Source: Desulfovibrio sp. UBA2564
GTDB lineage: Bacteria; Desulfobacterota; Desulfovibrionia; Desulfovibrionales; Desulfovibrionaceae
Assembly (NCBI GenBank): GCA_002340305.1
Contig: DDLU01000182.1
Span: 1 to 31,515, forward strand
DNA: 31,515 nucleotides
Direction: 5' to 3'
The position numbers and the translations under genes were made by a program. The notes beneath the pieces are model-generated. The model had not been told where the DNA came from. It saw nothing but the letters and a program-made list of their open reading frames with translations, and searched no databases. Shown piece by piece: positions 7,571-15,929 of the stretch; the stretch's first letter is position 1, and every line of letters starts with the position of its first letter.

Positions 7571-8815
7571 ATGTCAAGTATCTATATACTATGGGATGAC
7601 TCCCACATCTGGGGACTGCTGGTAAAAAGAGCCCTTGAAGCATGGAATATCGACCATGAATTGGTCCGTGGGCATCAAATAGCGCAAGGGCTGCTTTCAG
7701 GCAAGCCTCCAGCAGCACTTATCGTTCCCGGCGGCTGGGCTAAAGGCAAGGCATTACATCTTGGTGGTCCCGGAATCCTTGAAATCCAAAAATATGTCGG
7801 CAGCGGTGGAAACTATCTCGGTTTTTGCGGCGGTGCCGGACTTGGACTTTCCGGCGCCGGAGGTTTGGGCCTAAGCTGCTGGCAGCGCAAGGGTTTTGAA
7901 AACAGATTGCATCATTTTTTAAGCGGACATATCAATGTCCAACTCGACCGCAACAATCCGCTGGTTCCTGAATCATTAGGCGAAAGAGCCCTGCTTCCGG
8001 TCTGGTGGCCGGGACAATTTTCACCCAATAAATGTGATTCCACCACTGCGCTTGGACGCTACCGCGAACCGGGCAAAGACTTCTGGGTGGCGGACCTGTG
8101 CATCAGTTCACTTCCGGAAGGCACCCTCAATGACTGGCTGAACATGTACGGCATCTCCCTGCTGCCGGAATTTCTGCATGACCGTCCGGCTGTTGTCTCC
8201 GGGCAGACAGGTAAAGGAAATTTCATCTTAAGCTATCCGCATCTTGAAACCCCGGCTTCCCCGCAAGCCAACCTCTGGCTCTCGCACATTATTGACCGCA
8301 TGCTTGATCAGGAACCGCAGGAACGCCCGGCTCTTCCGGCTTGGGAGCTGGCTGACACGCCCATAAAATGGGAAGATCCCGAACTTATTTCTATCCGTAA
8401 CTCTCTTGAAGACATCATCGCCACTGGACAGGGGCACTTCCTGCTCTTCTGGCGCAACCCATGGTTACTGGGCTGGAGGCGTGGAATACCCGGTGCAGCA
8501 TTAAACAGCCTCTATGCACTTATTTGCAAAGTAGCATCGCTCGAACCCAATGGGGATTCAGTGCAGATGTGGAAGTCCTGTAAAGATGAATTCATGAAAT
8601 ATATGTCCATTTTTGAAGAGGGAGTCACCGGATATCTCCTTGCGGAACGTTTCGCCATGACCATGCGTACCCTTGAACCGCATTCTATATTCCCTAGAGC
8701 TTTGCGGGAGCAACGTAACGGCCTTTTCGGTCCGCCTCCCGGAGCCGGCGGGATATACGCAAAACTTCTCTCCAGACTGGAGGAACTGGTTTGGATGATG
8801 CATAAAGGAAAATAA
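7571..8815 (+). CDS. BPL_N domain (class I glutamine amidotransferase-like) protein
   Basis: A 414-residue protein. The first 120 residues or so match the BPL_N-type domain, a glutamine-amidotransferase-like fold named from biotin-protein ligase N-termini. Features seen are IYILWDD, LIVPGGWA and a nucleophile-elbow-like GFCGGAGLGLSG with Cys86. No biotin ligase catalytic domain follows. The second half (from about 265) has no family I recognise and looks helical, with several tryptophans (LLFWRNPWLLGWRRG). There is no signal peptide, so it is probably cytoplasmic. Only a weak AGAG precedes the ATG. It is divergent from valS and in line with the FapA gene, separated by 142 bp. The enzymatic activity is unknown. 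Confidence 0.75.
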   Translation: MSSIYILWDDSHIWGLLVKRALEAWNIDHELVRGHQIAQGLLSGKPPAALIVPGGWAKGKALHLGGPGILEIQKYVGSGGNYLGFCGGAGLGLSGAGGLGLSCWQRKGFENRLHHFLSGHINVQLDRNNPLVPESLGERALLPVWWPGQFSPNKCDSTTALGRYREPGKDFWVADLCISSLPEGTLNDWLNMYGISLLPEFLHDRPAVVSGQTGKGNFILSYPHLETPASPQANLWLSHIIDRMLDQEPQERPALPAWELADTPIKWEDPELISIRNSLEDIIATGQGHFLLFWRNPWLLGWRRGIPGAALNSLYALICKVASLEPNGDSVQMWKSCKDEFMKYMSIFEEGVTGYLLAERFAMTMRTLEPHSIFPRALREQRNGLFGPPPGAGGIYAKLLSRLEELVWMMHKGK

Positions 8816-8957
8816 AAAAAAGTCGAATAAGTTTCTACTTGGTTTATTTGAATATTTACCAAATCTATTATATTGTAGAATTGTGGTAGAATATTTTCTC
8901 ATTTTTGAATCAACTGGTTCTTGCAATGGGCCCCAAAAATAAACTCAAAAGGGAAGC

Positions 8958-10907
8958 ATGGCTGAACAATCATCCACCCGTAGTGCGGACCTCCGCAACG
9001 TAAAAGCAACCCAAATTGATAGCCGGGATACAGTGCTTGAATTCAAGCTGACGCCCGACAAAATGGCTGCGTTTGTTTCTGCGTATACACCTGCGAAAGG
9101 TAACGGGAAAAAACTATCCCTTGAGTTGATGAAATCCGAGCTGAAGCGGTCTGGAATAGGAGGGGAACTGGATCACGATGGAGCCATGTTCGCCCTGAAA
9201 CGGGCCTCCGAAGATAAGAGCATAATTAACGTTGCCCTTGTCCGGGGTCTCTATGCGCAGGATTCTGAAGACGGTCAGATTATAACTGATGCAGACTTGA
9301 ATTTTCCGGTAATGCCCGGCACAGAATTCGGAACTCTCAGCGAAGCAATTCCTGCTTCAGCAGGCCGGAATCTGGCAGGAGAAGAAATTACACCTCAAGA
9401 TACCGGCAAGCCGACCCCCCTCACCCTTGCCGAGGGCTGCAATTGTACTCTTGAAGTCAGAAGCGGAAAACTTACGTCCAAAATTTACGGTCTGGTCAGA
9501 GTCCTTGACCATGAAATCGTGGTCGAACCGCTGATCAGAATTTCCGACGACATGATGAAAGTCTCCGCCAGACTCTATCCTCATGACTGTTTTGGTCTCA
9601 AGTATGAGCTCAGTGCCCTTGAGCCCGCGCTGGAAGCCATGGAAATTTCACGTCCGCTGCAACACGTCACAGGTCAGACTGCAATCAAAAAAGCACGCGA
9701 AACAGGTACTGCTCAGGAAGTTGTTATTGTAACCGGCACTGAACCTGTTCCCGGAAAAAACGGATATTTCGAATACGCTCGTGAAGAGACCGTTTCCAGC
9801 TCAATCGGCACTACTGGAGAAGATGACCGCGTAGATTTTAAGGATCGCGGTGTTCACCCTATGGTCGGCCCCGGTGATATCATCGGCAAGATCCATCCCC
9901 CGGTGGAAGGTAAGGCCGGGGAAGATGTCTACGGCAGACTGACTCCGCCTCCCGGAGGTAATCCGCTGGAAATCAAAACCGGTGCGCATGTAGCACCCTT
10001 GCATGACGGCATTACCTACAAAGCAACAGCTATCGGCATTGTCCATTTTCAGGACAACACCCTTGCGGTCAAAGATGTGTTGGAGACAAAGGGGGACGTG
10101 GATTACTCCACCGGCAATATCAAGCTCGAAAAAGGCTCGGTGCACGTTAACGGTTCTATCCGGGACGGCTTTACTGTAAACGCGCCTGCGCATGTGGTAG
10201 TCAAGGATTCCATTGAAGGGGCAGACGTAACTGCCGGGGGAGATCTTGAGGTCAAAGGCGGTCTGGTAATGTCCGGTAAAGGTCTTATAAAGGCCGGGGG
10301 AGTCATCACTGCCCAATTTGCTTCCAATGCCCGCATTGAATGCGGAGATGAAATTATCATCAAGCATGAGATGAGTAACTGCCTCGTTCGCTGCAAAGGT
10401 CCAGTCAGTGCTTTAGGCGGCAAGGGCATCATTCAGGGCGGGGTTGTCAGTTCTGATGTCAGCATTGAAGCCAATGAGATCGGTTCAGAAATCGGCGTGA
10501 AGACTGTTATCGGCATCTCAGCCAAGCAACCGATCAATAGAAAACTTGTTGCGGAAAGAGATCAATTGCGCGAACGGCTGCTGAAAATCAATGAAACCGT
10601 CGGTCAAGGTGACGACAGCTCAATCATGCAATCCACCAGCAAAGGCAAGCAGGAACAGATGGAACAAATTCTTCTGCTTCGCAATCGCATTAAGCTTAAA
10701 CTCAAGGAAATTCGTAAACAATTGATGACGGATCAGACCGACTATTACAAATCACTTGAGCAGCTTTCAATCCGGGTCCACCGCAAAATTCACCCCGGAG
10801 TGGAAATTAAGATCGGCGGTAAAACCGTGCAAATCAAAGAAACTACACCAAAAATGAAATTCCGCTTTGATGCCGAAGAACGGACTATTATTGCTGCGAA
10901 GTTTTAA
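8958..10907 (+). CDS. FapA / DUF342 family protein
   Basis: A 649-residue DUF342 (flagellar assembly protein A) family member. It shows the family pattern: a variable N-terminus, a central region with FPVMPGTEFGTL and GKPTPLT, then VVIVTGTEPVPGKNGYFEY near 260 and DRGVHPMVGPGDIIGKIHPP near 300. A long glycine-rich beta-helix-like part follows (GSVHVNGSIRDG, GADVTAGGDLEVKGG, about 390-500) and then a coiled coil at about 535-600. Family members have been tied to polar flagella and to regulation of polymerisation or cell shape, but a precise role is not settled. GGGA lies seven to ten bases before the ATG. It converges on the FliD-like gene with no base between their stop codons. Confidence 0.85.
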   Translation: MAEQSSTRSADLRNVKATQIDSRDTVLEFKLTPDKMAAFVSAYTPAKGNGKKLSLELMKSELKRSGIGGELDHDGAMFALKRASEDKSIINVALVRGLYAQDSEDGQIITDADLNFPVMPGTEFGTLSEAIPASAGRNLAGEEITPQDTGKPTPLTLAEGCNCTLEVRSGKLTSKIYGLVRVLDHEIVVEPLIRISDDMMKVSARLYPHDCFGLKYELSALEPALEAMEISRPLQHVTGQTAIKKARETGTAQEVVIVTGTEPVPGKNGYFEYAREETVSSSIGTTGEDDRVDFKDRGVHPMVGPGDIIGKIHPPVEGKAGEDVYGRLTPPPGGNPLEIKTGAHVAPLHDGITYKATAIGIVHFQDNTLAVKDVLETKGDVDYSTGNIKLEKGSVHVNGSIRDGFTVNAPAHVVVKDSIEGADVTAGGDLEVKGGLVMSGKGLIKAGGVITAQFASNARIECGDEIIIKHEMSNCLVRCKGPVSALGGKGIIQGGVVSSDVSIEANEIGSEIGVKTVIGISAKQPINRKLVAERDQLRERLLKINETVGQGDDSSIMQSTSKGKQEQMEQILLLRNRIKLKLKEIRKQLMTDQTDYYKSLEQLSIRVHRKIHPGVEIKIGGKTVQIKETTPKMKFRFDAEERTIIAAKF

Positions 10908-12710
10908 CTACCCCTTGGTTGAAACAAGTCGTCCGTTTTCATCTGTTGGATCATCAAGGGCAAAGTTGAAAGTATCTTCAAAGGTATCCACCAATTCCTT
11001 TTTGACTTCCAGTTCCAGTTCTGTACGCGGCGAAGGTTCCGGCAACCATGGTCCGGGCAATGAAGTTTCCGGGATCAGGTAGGAACTGACCTTATTTTCA
11101 ATCATGCGTTCATTAACGTCCTGCCAGCGGGAGAAAAGACCATCCTCTTCATCCTCAAGCAACTCGCGGACTTCATCCGGCTTAGCGAGCAAGGCATCGT
11201 AAAACACATCCGAATCAAACCAGAGCAGCTTATCCTTCTCTACCTCCTTAAGCCCGATCCATTCCAAATCGACTTTATTATCTGTAACCGGATCACGCCA
11301 TAAATCAGCAAAGCCTTCACGGAACAGATCCTCAGCAGGCAGGATGGATTTACGCAGATCATTATAGCCGTCAGTAATCAGTCCGACATTTTTCTCCATC
11401 TCCGTAACAGCATCAACCACCCGCAAAGGAAAACTGTCCCCGAAGCCATTCTCAAGCTCGACAGTCACCCTGCCCCGGTCCAAAGCAAATTCTCCGGGCA
11501 CTCGCACTTCGGTATAACCATTCACGGTCATCCGGGCATCGCCACCGGGGTTGGCTGTCACATTCAGGCCCAGCACTTCCAAGCCGCTCCCCGGCACAAT
11601 TTCCAACCGCTCTCCGAGCTTAGGGTTAACCGCAGTAATACCCAACGCTTTGCCGTCAATCAGGTAATAATCATCGCCGGTATAAACAGGTGAGACCAAT
11701 TTGGCATCAACCACCTCAGCATCAAACTTCGAAGAGGTGGAAGCTGCGGCGTTAGCAATACGGCTCAACACCGTATCCCACGTCTCTCCGTCTTCAACAT
11801 AAAAATCAATATTCCCGGATTCAGAACCGATGGTGTAAGCAATGGAATGATCCCCGGCACTCAGGGTTGTCTCGGCATTAATGTCGAATCCTTTGCTCAA
11901 ATATTGCGAAGGACCTCCGGCAACGGCGTTGGAAAGGTCGTATCGACCTGCCTCTGCCGGACCAATGGGCTTTTGCGTGGCATAAAGATTCAGATTGGAG
12001 ATTAGATGCCCGCTACTGTCGCTAAAAGAAAGAAGGTTGGCTGCGTCGAGAGCTTGAGTACTCTCACCTCTATTTTCTTCAGTAACCACGTAAGCAGTAT
12101 TCACAGAGAAAGCTAAAGCCGAGCCGGTCCCCAGCAAATCATCAGGATTGGTCCCGACAGCATTCTGTTTAAATATCCGCGCCTGCACCGGAAGCGAACT
12201 GTCATTAACCGCATCGCGGACGGCTTCCAGAACTTCATCATTGGTCATGCCCTCAGTTACTTCCACTTCAAGCCTTTTTAAAGAGGCCCCCAAAGCCATA
12301 TCGAATTTATAACTTCCGGCACCAAGGGAAGTTTCAGCCTCACCACTGAAACCGCGTGAGTAATAACGATAGTAACGTTGATAGTTATCTTTGTGAATGA
12401 GCAAGGAAGAAATATTTTTATCAAGAAAAGGGTCGTTGACCACAAGGCGGCCGCTACTCAGAGGAAATCCCTGATCAGGCCAACGAAAGGAAGCGAGAGT
12501 TTCGCTTAATGATTTGACTTTGGACTGCACCTCCATGGCTACAGAGGGTGCGGTGAGTTCGTATTTATTTTTTAGTGCGGCACGGTTGAACCGTTCTTCC
12601 CAGTATGATCCGGGAAAGACTCTTTGCAGGGAATCAGACTGCTCAGTCGATTCCGCTATCCTGAGTTTGGTTCCGTCCAGTGTCAGTTCCGCCACAACCC
12701 GTTTCTCCAT
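10908..12710 (-). CDS. Divergent FliD-like (flagellar hook-associated protein 2) protein
   Basis: A 600-residue protein with the architecture of a FliD relative. Two similar segments, 128-180 (GAGSYKFDMALG...) and 282-335 (SAGDHSIAYTIG...), look like flagellin hook IN motifs. Residues 393-455 match the FliD core: MTVNGYTEV, then GRVTVELENGFGD, then VGLITDGYNDLRKSI. Residues 481-540 match its C-terminal part (DLEWIGLKEV...LLWFDSDVFYDALLAKPDEV). The N-terminal 100 residues and the Pro/Glu-rich tail differ from ordinary FliD, and there is no signal peptide. It is the last gene of the FliJ-MotE-TruA operon. Its ATG lies 68 nt inside truA with no good Shine-Dalgarno, so translational coupling is likely. 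It may be a second FliD-type cap or a scaffold rather than the main hook cap. Confidence 0.65.
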   Translation of the reverse strand: MEKRVVAELTLDGTKLRIAESTEQSDSLQRVFPGSYWEERFNRAALKNKYELTAPSVAMEVQSKVKSLSETLASFRWPDQGFPLSSGRLVVNDPFLDKNISSLLIHKDNYQRYYRYYSRGFSGEAETSLGAGSYKFDMALGASLKRLEVEVTEGMTNDEVLEAVRDAVNDSSLPVQARIFKQNAVGTNPDDLLGTGSALAFSVNTAYVVTEENRGESTQALDAANLLSFSDSSGHLISNLNLYATQKPIGPAEAGRYDLSNAVAGGPSQYLSKGFDINAETTLSAGDHSIAYTIGSESGNIDFYVEDGETWDTVLSRIANAAASTSSKFDAEVVDAKLVSPVYTGDDYYLIDGKALGITAVNPKLGERLEIVPGSGLEVLGLNVTANPGGDARMTVNGYTEVRVPGEFALDRGRVTVELENGFGDSFPLRVVDAVTEMEKNVGLITDGYNDLRKSILPAEDLFREGFADLWRDPVTDNKVDLEWIGLKEVEKDKLLWFDSDVFYDALLAKPDEVRELLEDEEDGLFSRWQDVNERMIENKVSSYLIPETSLPGPWLPEPSPRTELELEVKKELVDTFEDTFNFALDDPTDENGRLVSTKG

Positions 12711-13446
12711 AGTAAACGCCAGCCATGCACAGCCCCTGTGCAGGAGCTGTAGCCGGTGCCGCAGTTCTGTCCTTTATCTGTAATAATGATCGGACAATTT
12801 CGGGCTGGGCTTTACCCCGTCCGATCCTTACAAGACAGCCGACCATATTGCGGACCATCTGCTTAAGAAAACCGGAACCACAGACTTCAAGAACCATTTC
12901 CTGTTCGGTCTGTCCGGGATAACGTTTAAATTCATGGATTGTGCGTACTGTGGTTTTAATTTCCGTCCCGGCATTCTGGAAGGAAGAGAAATCATGTTCG
13001 CCGATAAAAAACTGCATACCATGATCAAGGGCGGAAAAATCAAGCGGACCACATTTCCAGACATAATGCCTGCGCCAAGGCAGAAAGAAATTGTTTTCCA
13101 GCCAAAGAGTGTAGGTATAGGTCTTACGGATGGCACTGTAGCGGCAATGAAAGTCGGTAGAGACAGGCAGAGCTTCCAGAACAGTCACATCATCAGGGAG
13201 CAGGGAATTTAAGGCACGTTGCCATTTCACTGCCGCAAAATTGCCCGGTACATCAAAATGGGCAACCTGCCCCAAAGCATGCACACCGCTATCAGTCCGC
13301 CCGGAACCATGGACCCGTACCGGAGTTTTGGTAACGCGCGCTATGGCCTTTTCCAGATCGCCCTGAACAGTGCGTAACCTGGGCTGCAATTGCCAGCCGC
13401 AAAAGTTCGTGCCGTCATAGGCAACGGTAAGTTTGATTCTTTGCAA
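12643..13446 (-). CDS. truA: tRNA pseudouridine(38-40) synthase TruA
   Basis: A 267-residue pseudouridine synthase modifying positions 38-40 of tRNA anticodon arms. The catalytic aspartate is Asp52 in GSGRTDSGVHALGQVAHF. Other TruA marks are VAYDGTNFCGWQLQP at the start, RKTYTYTL near 105 and LKQMVRNMVGCLVRIGRG near 195. The start is a TTG four bases after the MotE-like stop, with only a weak GA-rich ribosome site. The last 20 or so residues (GCGGTDTGRNQTQDSGID) are a polar tail beyond the usual TruA end and overlap the start of the FliD-like gene. A housekeeping gene lodged among flagellum-related genes is notable. Confidence 0.95.
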   Translation of the reverse strand: MQRIKLTVAYDGTNFCGWQLQPRLRTVQGDLEKAIARVTKTPVRVHGSGRTDSGVHALGQVAHFDVPGNFAAVKWQRALNSLLPDDVTVLEALPVSTDFHCRYSAIRKTYTYTLWLENNFFLPWRRHYVWKCGPLDFSALDHGMQFFIGEHDFSSFQNAGTEIKTTVRTIHEFKRYPGQTEQEMVLEVCGSGFLKQMVRNMVGCLVRIGRGKAQPEIVRSLLQIKDRTAAPATAPAQGLCMAGVYYGETGCGGTDTGRNQTQDSGID

Positions 13447-13449
13447 TTG

Positions 13450-14136
13450 CTATTTTTCTTCGAGAGGAGTCTGCAATCTGGTCAGCTCTTCAGAAAGTTT
13501 GGCCGCTTTCTTGGGAGTTACGAAACCAAGGATTGCCCCGGCACTACGACCGCGCATTCCTGACAAAATCTTGACGGCGAGATCGGTATCAAGAGATTCA
13601 ATAACCTGTGCTGCCTGCTTGGCTTTCATGGCAGTGTAAACACCGACCAGATGCTTGATCTTCTTGTCTTTGAGCACATCGGCATCGGCTATCATCTTCT
13701 TAAGACGCTTCTCAAGGCTGTTCAGCTCGGCAAGCTTCTTATCAAGATTCTGCTCAAGAGTGCGCAGAGAACGCTCTTTACGCGCCAATTCATCTTCCTT
13801 GGCTTTAAGGGCCTTCCAGTCAGCTTCCGGCATATTTGAAGGCTTGGAAGGTTTAGCGGCAGTCTTGGGCTTATCCTTTGTTTCGGCTTCGGCGGCAATG
13901 GCCTGGGGGGGAGTAACAACGCTACGTACAACATTACTGCTTTCAACCACAGCCTCAACAACCTCTTTAACCTCATCATGATGATCGGTCAGGTCAAAAC
14001 CCAGCGACCCAATCAGGGAGAGCTTGAAAAGTGCCAGAAAAATCAGGCAGAAAAGTATTTTAGAAATTTTCAGGTTTGAAGCGAATTGTTGCCATTTCGT
14101 CGAACTCTTTTTGTTCTTTAAGACTTTCTTCTTCAT
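13450..14136 (-). CDS. MotE-like flagellar motor protein (MgtE N-terminal-type domain)
   Basis: 228 residues: a basic N-terminus, one membrane segment (about 26-46, ISKILFCLIFLALFKLSLIG), a low-complexity Ala/Pro/Lys linker (75-103), a charged coiled coil (about 105-160) and a C-terminal domain of the MgtE N-terminal type (about 163-220, AMKAKQAAQVIESLDTDLAV then ILSGMRGRSAGAIL). This is the layout of MotE-type proteins, inner-membrane factors that assist flagellar motor/stator proteins in some bacteria. The membrane segment near the start and the lack of another start codon before it fix the start at 14136, 77 nt inside fliJ. TruA follows four bases after the stop. Confidence 0.75.
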   Translation of the reverse strand: MKKKVLKNKKSSTKWQQFASNLKISKILFCLIFLALFKLSLIGSLGFDLTDHHDEVKEVVEAVVESSNVVRSVVTPPQAIAAEAETKDKPKTAAKPSKPSNMPEADWKALKAKEDELARKERSLRTLEQNLDKKLAELNSLEKRLKKMIADADVLKDKKIKHLVGVYTAMKAKQAAQVIESLDTDLAVKILSGMRGRSAGAILGFVTPKKAAKLSEELTRLQTPLEEK

Positions 14137-14497
14137 GATATTTCTTCGCCTGATTCTCTTTAAGTTTTTCCAGCAGTTTACGGTCTTTTGACTTTTTTAC
14201 AGCTTCTGCACGACATTTTTGCAAATTCAAGGCCAACTGCTTCAAACGGTTCTGTGCCGAAAGAAGGTCCTCCTTGAGGGCCATGTCATACTGCTGCCAG
14301 AGCCACATGTCATTGGCTGATAAGTTATCGTATCTTTTTTTCCGGTGAGCGGCGATCTGCTCTTCAATAGCCCAAAGTTTTTTCTTGTGCTCCTGATGCA
14401 GGCGCAAGGCTTCCGCAAGGGCAAGCCGGGCCTGCTCTTCCGCCTGTTCCCTGAACTCAAGGACCTTTTCGAGTTTAAAAACAAAAGGCTTAGGCAT
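14060..14497 (-). CDS. fliJ: Flagellar export chaperone FliJ
   Basis: A 145-residue, almost entirely helical and strongly charged protein with the FliJ opening FVFKLEKVLEFREQAEEQAR and a length close to the usual 145-150. FliJ is the coiled-coil stalk/chaperone of the flagellar type III export ATPase complex, escorting substrates and contacting FlhA and FliI. The gene is not next to fliI or fliH in this window, which is unusual because fliJ commonly sits beside fliI. The last 77 nt are shared with the MotE-like gene in another frame. No strong Shine-Dalgarno is visible upstream of the ATG. It follows the four-cysteine small protein by 26 nt. Confidence 0.8.
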   Translation of the reverse strand: MPKPFVFKLEKVLEFREQAEEQARLALAEALRLHQEHKKKLWAIEEQIAAHRKKRYDNLSANDMWLWQQYDMALKEDLLSAQNRLKQLALNLQKCRAEAVKKSKDRKLLEKLKENQAKKYHEEESLKEQKEFDEMATIRFKPENF

Positions 14498-14523
14498 ATT
14501 ATGGGGCGACCGTCATGGATGGA

Positions 14524-14688
14524 CTATTTCTTTTCTTCGGGCTTACCGGCAAGTCCGCAATACCCTTTTTCGCTGTCAGCATAACGCCACATCATACACA
14601 TGGTGCCCTGACAGAATTTCATCTTGTCATCGCTGGTCATCAGATAGGGACAGTACTTGAATTTCGCTTCACTTTCAGAATAGAGCAT
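14524..14688 (-). CDS. 54-residue four-cysteine small protein
   Basis: Translation on the minus strand from ATG 14688 to the TAG at 14524-14526 gives 54 residues. There are four cysteines, at 13 (KYCPYL), 26 (KFCQGT), 31 (TMCMMWRY) and 44 (GYCGLAGKP). The spacing suggests a small metal-binding or FeS/redox site, but this is inference. A good GAGGTG ribosome site lies a few bases before the ATG, and the gene fits the 200-nt space between the exported-protein gene (13 nt upstream) and fliJ (26 nt downstream). Codon use is like its neighbours. I do not recognise a named family. Confidence 0.75.
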   Translation of the reverse strand: MLYSESEAKFKYCPYLMTSDDKMKFCQGTMCMMWRYADSEKGYCGLAGKPEEKK

Positions 14689-14701
14689 GAACACCTCACT
14701 G

Positions 14702-15913
14702 CTAATTGGATACGAGCTTATCGTAGATCAGACATTGCTTGCCCATGGCCTGCTTAACGTATTCCTTAACCAGAACACCTACGCGCTCTTCGCGGGTGAA
14801 CTTATCGGCATACTTGCCGTTTTTGTACACTTCCGGGAATTCATCAGATAAAACAGGATGCTTGGCAGCAAAATTCTCGACCTGCTTGGAATATTCAGAA
14901 ATATAATGATCCATTTCCTGCTTGGGCAGGGCTTCGATTTCACGAACCTTTGCAGCAAAAACTGCAGGCTCGGGAAGATCCTCGGATTCCATCAGGGTGG
15001 TAAAGGCACGACCAAAACGCTGGCTGCCTTCAAATATATGTTTAGGGCGGACAACATTAAGTCCGGCCCAACCGGCACGCAGCCACTTAAACAGATAGCT
15101 GACAGTCTGACCGGGATCGTTTTTATCTTGAACGTACAGGTTCACCGACATGGAGTCGTACATGAAAGTATCCATCCAACCCATGCCACCGGAAGTCAGA
15201 CCGGGAATACCACTATAAAAGTAGTTCCACTGGTTATCGTCAACCACCAGGCCTTTCATCCCCACGCTGGATTTATCCAGCTGTTTGGATACGGAAATAA
15301 ATACATCGCGGTTATCGTACTTGAGCAATACCAGCAGACGATTCAGATCATAGCGGTAGTAAGCACCACCAAAGGAATCCGGTGTATTTACCTCAAATTC
15401 CTGCCCCCGCCATACTTTGGGAGTCTCGCAATTGCCAAGGTATTTCCACGGCTGGGCCTTTTCAACAAAGAACGGGCTGTCCGGGCTCCAACCGCTAACT
15501 CTGATTACAGAAGGATAAATAGCGTAGTTGGGGATTTCCGGGTTATAGGTATATTCCAGAATCCTTTTCAGATCGGCATGAACCTGCATGCGCATGGCTG
15601 CGCCGTTTGAGGAATCACGTTTGGGCAGCTTAATGATTTTGTCGGTTTCAGGAGTATCATCAACGTATTTGATCAACGCGTCGATTCTAGAAGCATCAAG
15701 GTTGCTCTCCTGTCCGGCCATGAAATCGAACAGGTAGTTCAAGCCTGCGTCAACCTGCTTCGGAAGGGCTACTTTTTTATCTTTTTTTTCATCAAAAATT
15801 GCGCCACACTCAGCATTTGCAGCCATGAAAAGAAAAGAAACCAGCGCGACCATAATCACAGAGACCGCACGGGAGAATGTCCGCAGAGACCCCGTACCCA
15901 TAAAAAATTTCAT
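14702..15913 (-). CDS. Exported protein of unknown function
   Basis: 403 residues with a clear N-terminal signal peptide: a basic start, then AVSVIMVALVSFLFMAANA with a probable cleavage after ANA (near residue 34). The mature part is soluble and tryptophan/tyrosine-rich, with stretches such as VIRVSGWSPDSPFFVEKAQP, GGAYYRYDLNRLLVLLKYD and a C-terminal helical part (FTREERVGVLVKEYVKQAMG). I do not recognise the family. It is the first gene of the operon leading to fliJ. AAGGTGA lies upstream of the ATG, directly preceded by a hairpin at 15930-15950. It is probably periplasmic. Confidence 0.75.
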   Translation of the reverse strand: MKFFMGTGSLRTFSRAVSVIMVALVSFLFMAANAECGAIFDEKKDKKVALPKQVDAGLNYLFDFMAGQESNLDASRIDALIKYVDDTPETDKIIKLPKRDSSNGAAMRMQVHADLKRILEYTYNPEIPNYAIYPSVIRVSGWSPDSPFFVEKAQPWKYLGNCETPKVWRGQEFEVNTPDSFGGAYYRYDLNRLLVLLKYDNRDVFISVSKQLDKSSVGMKGLVVDDNQWNYFYSGIPGLTSGGMGWMDTFMYDSMSVNLYVQDKNDPGQTVSYLFKWLRAGWAGLNVVRPKHIFEGSQRFGRAFTTLMESEDLPEPAVFAAKVREIEALPKQEMDHYISEYSKQVENFAAKHPVLSDEFPEVYKNGKYADKFTREERVGVLVKEYVKQAMGKQCLIYDKLVSN

Positions 15914-15929
15914 ATATTTTATTCACCTT

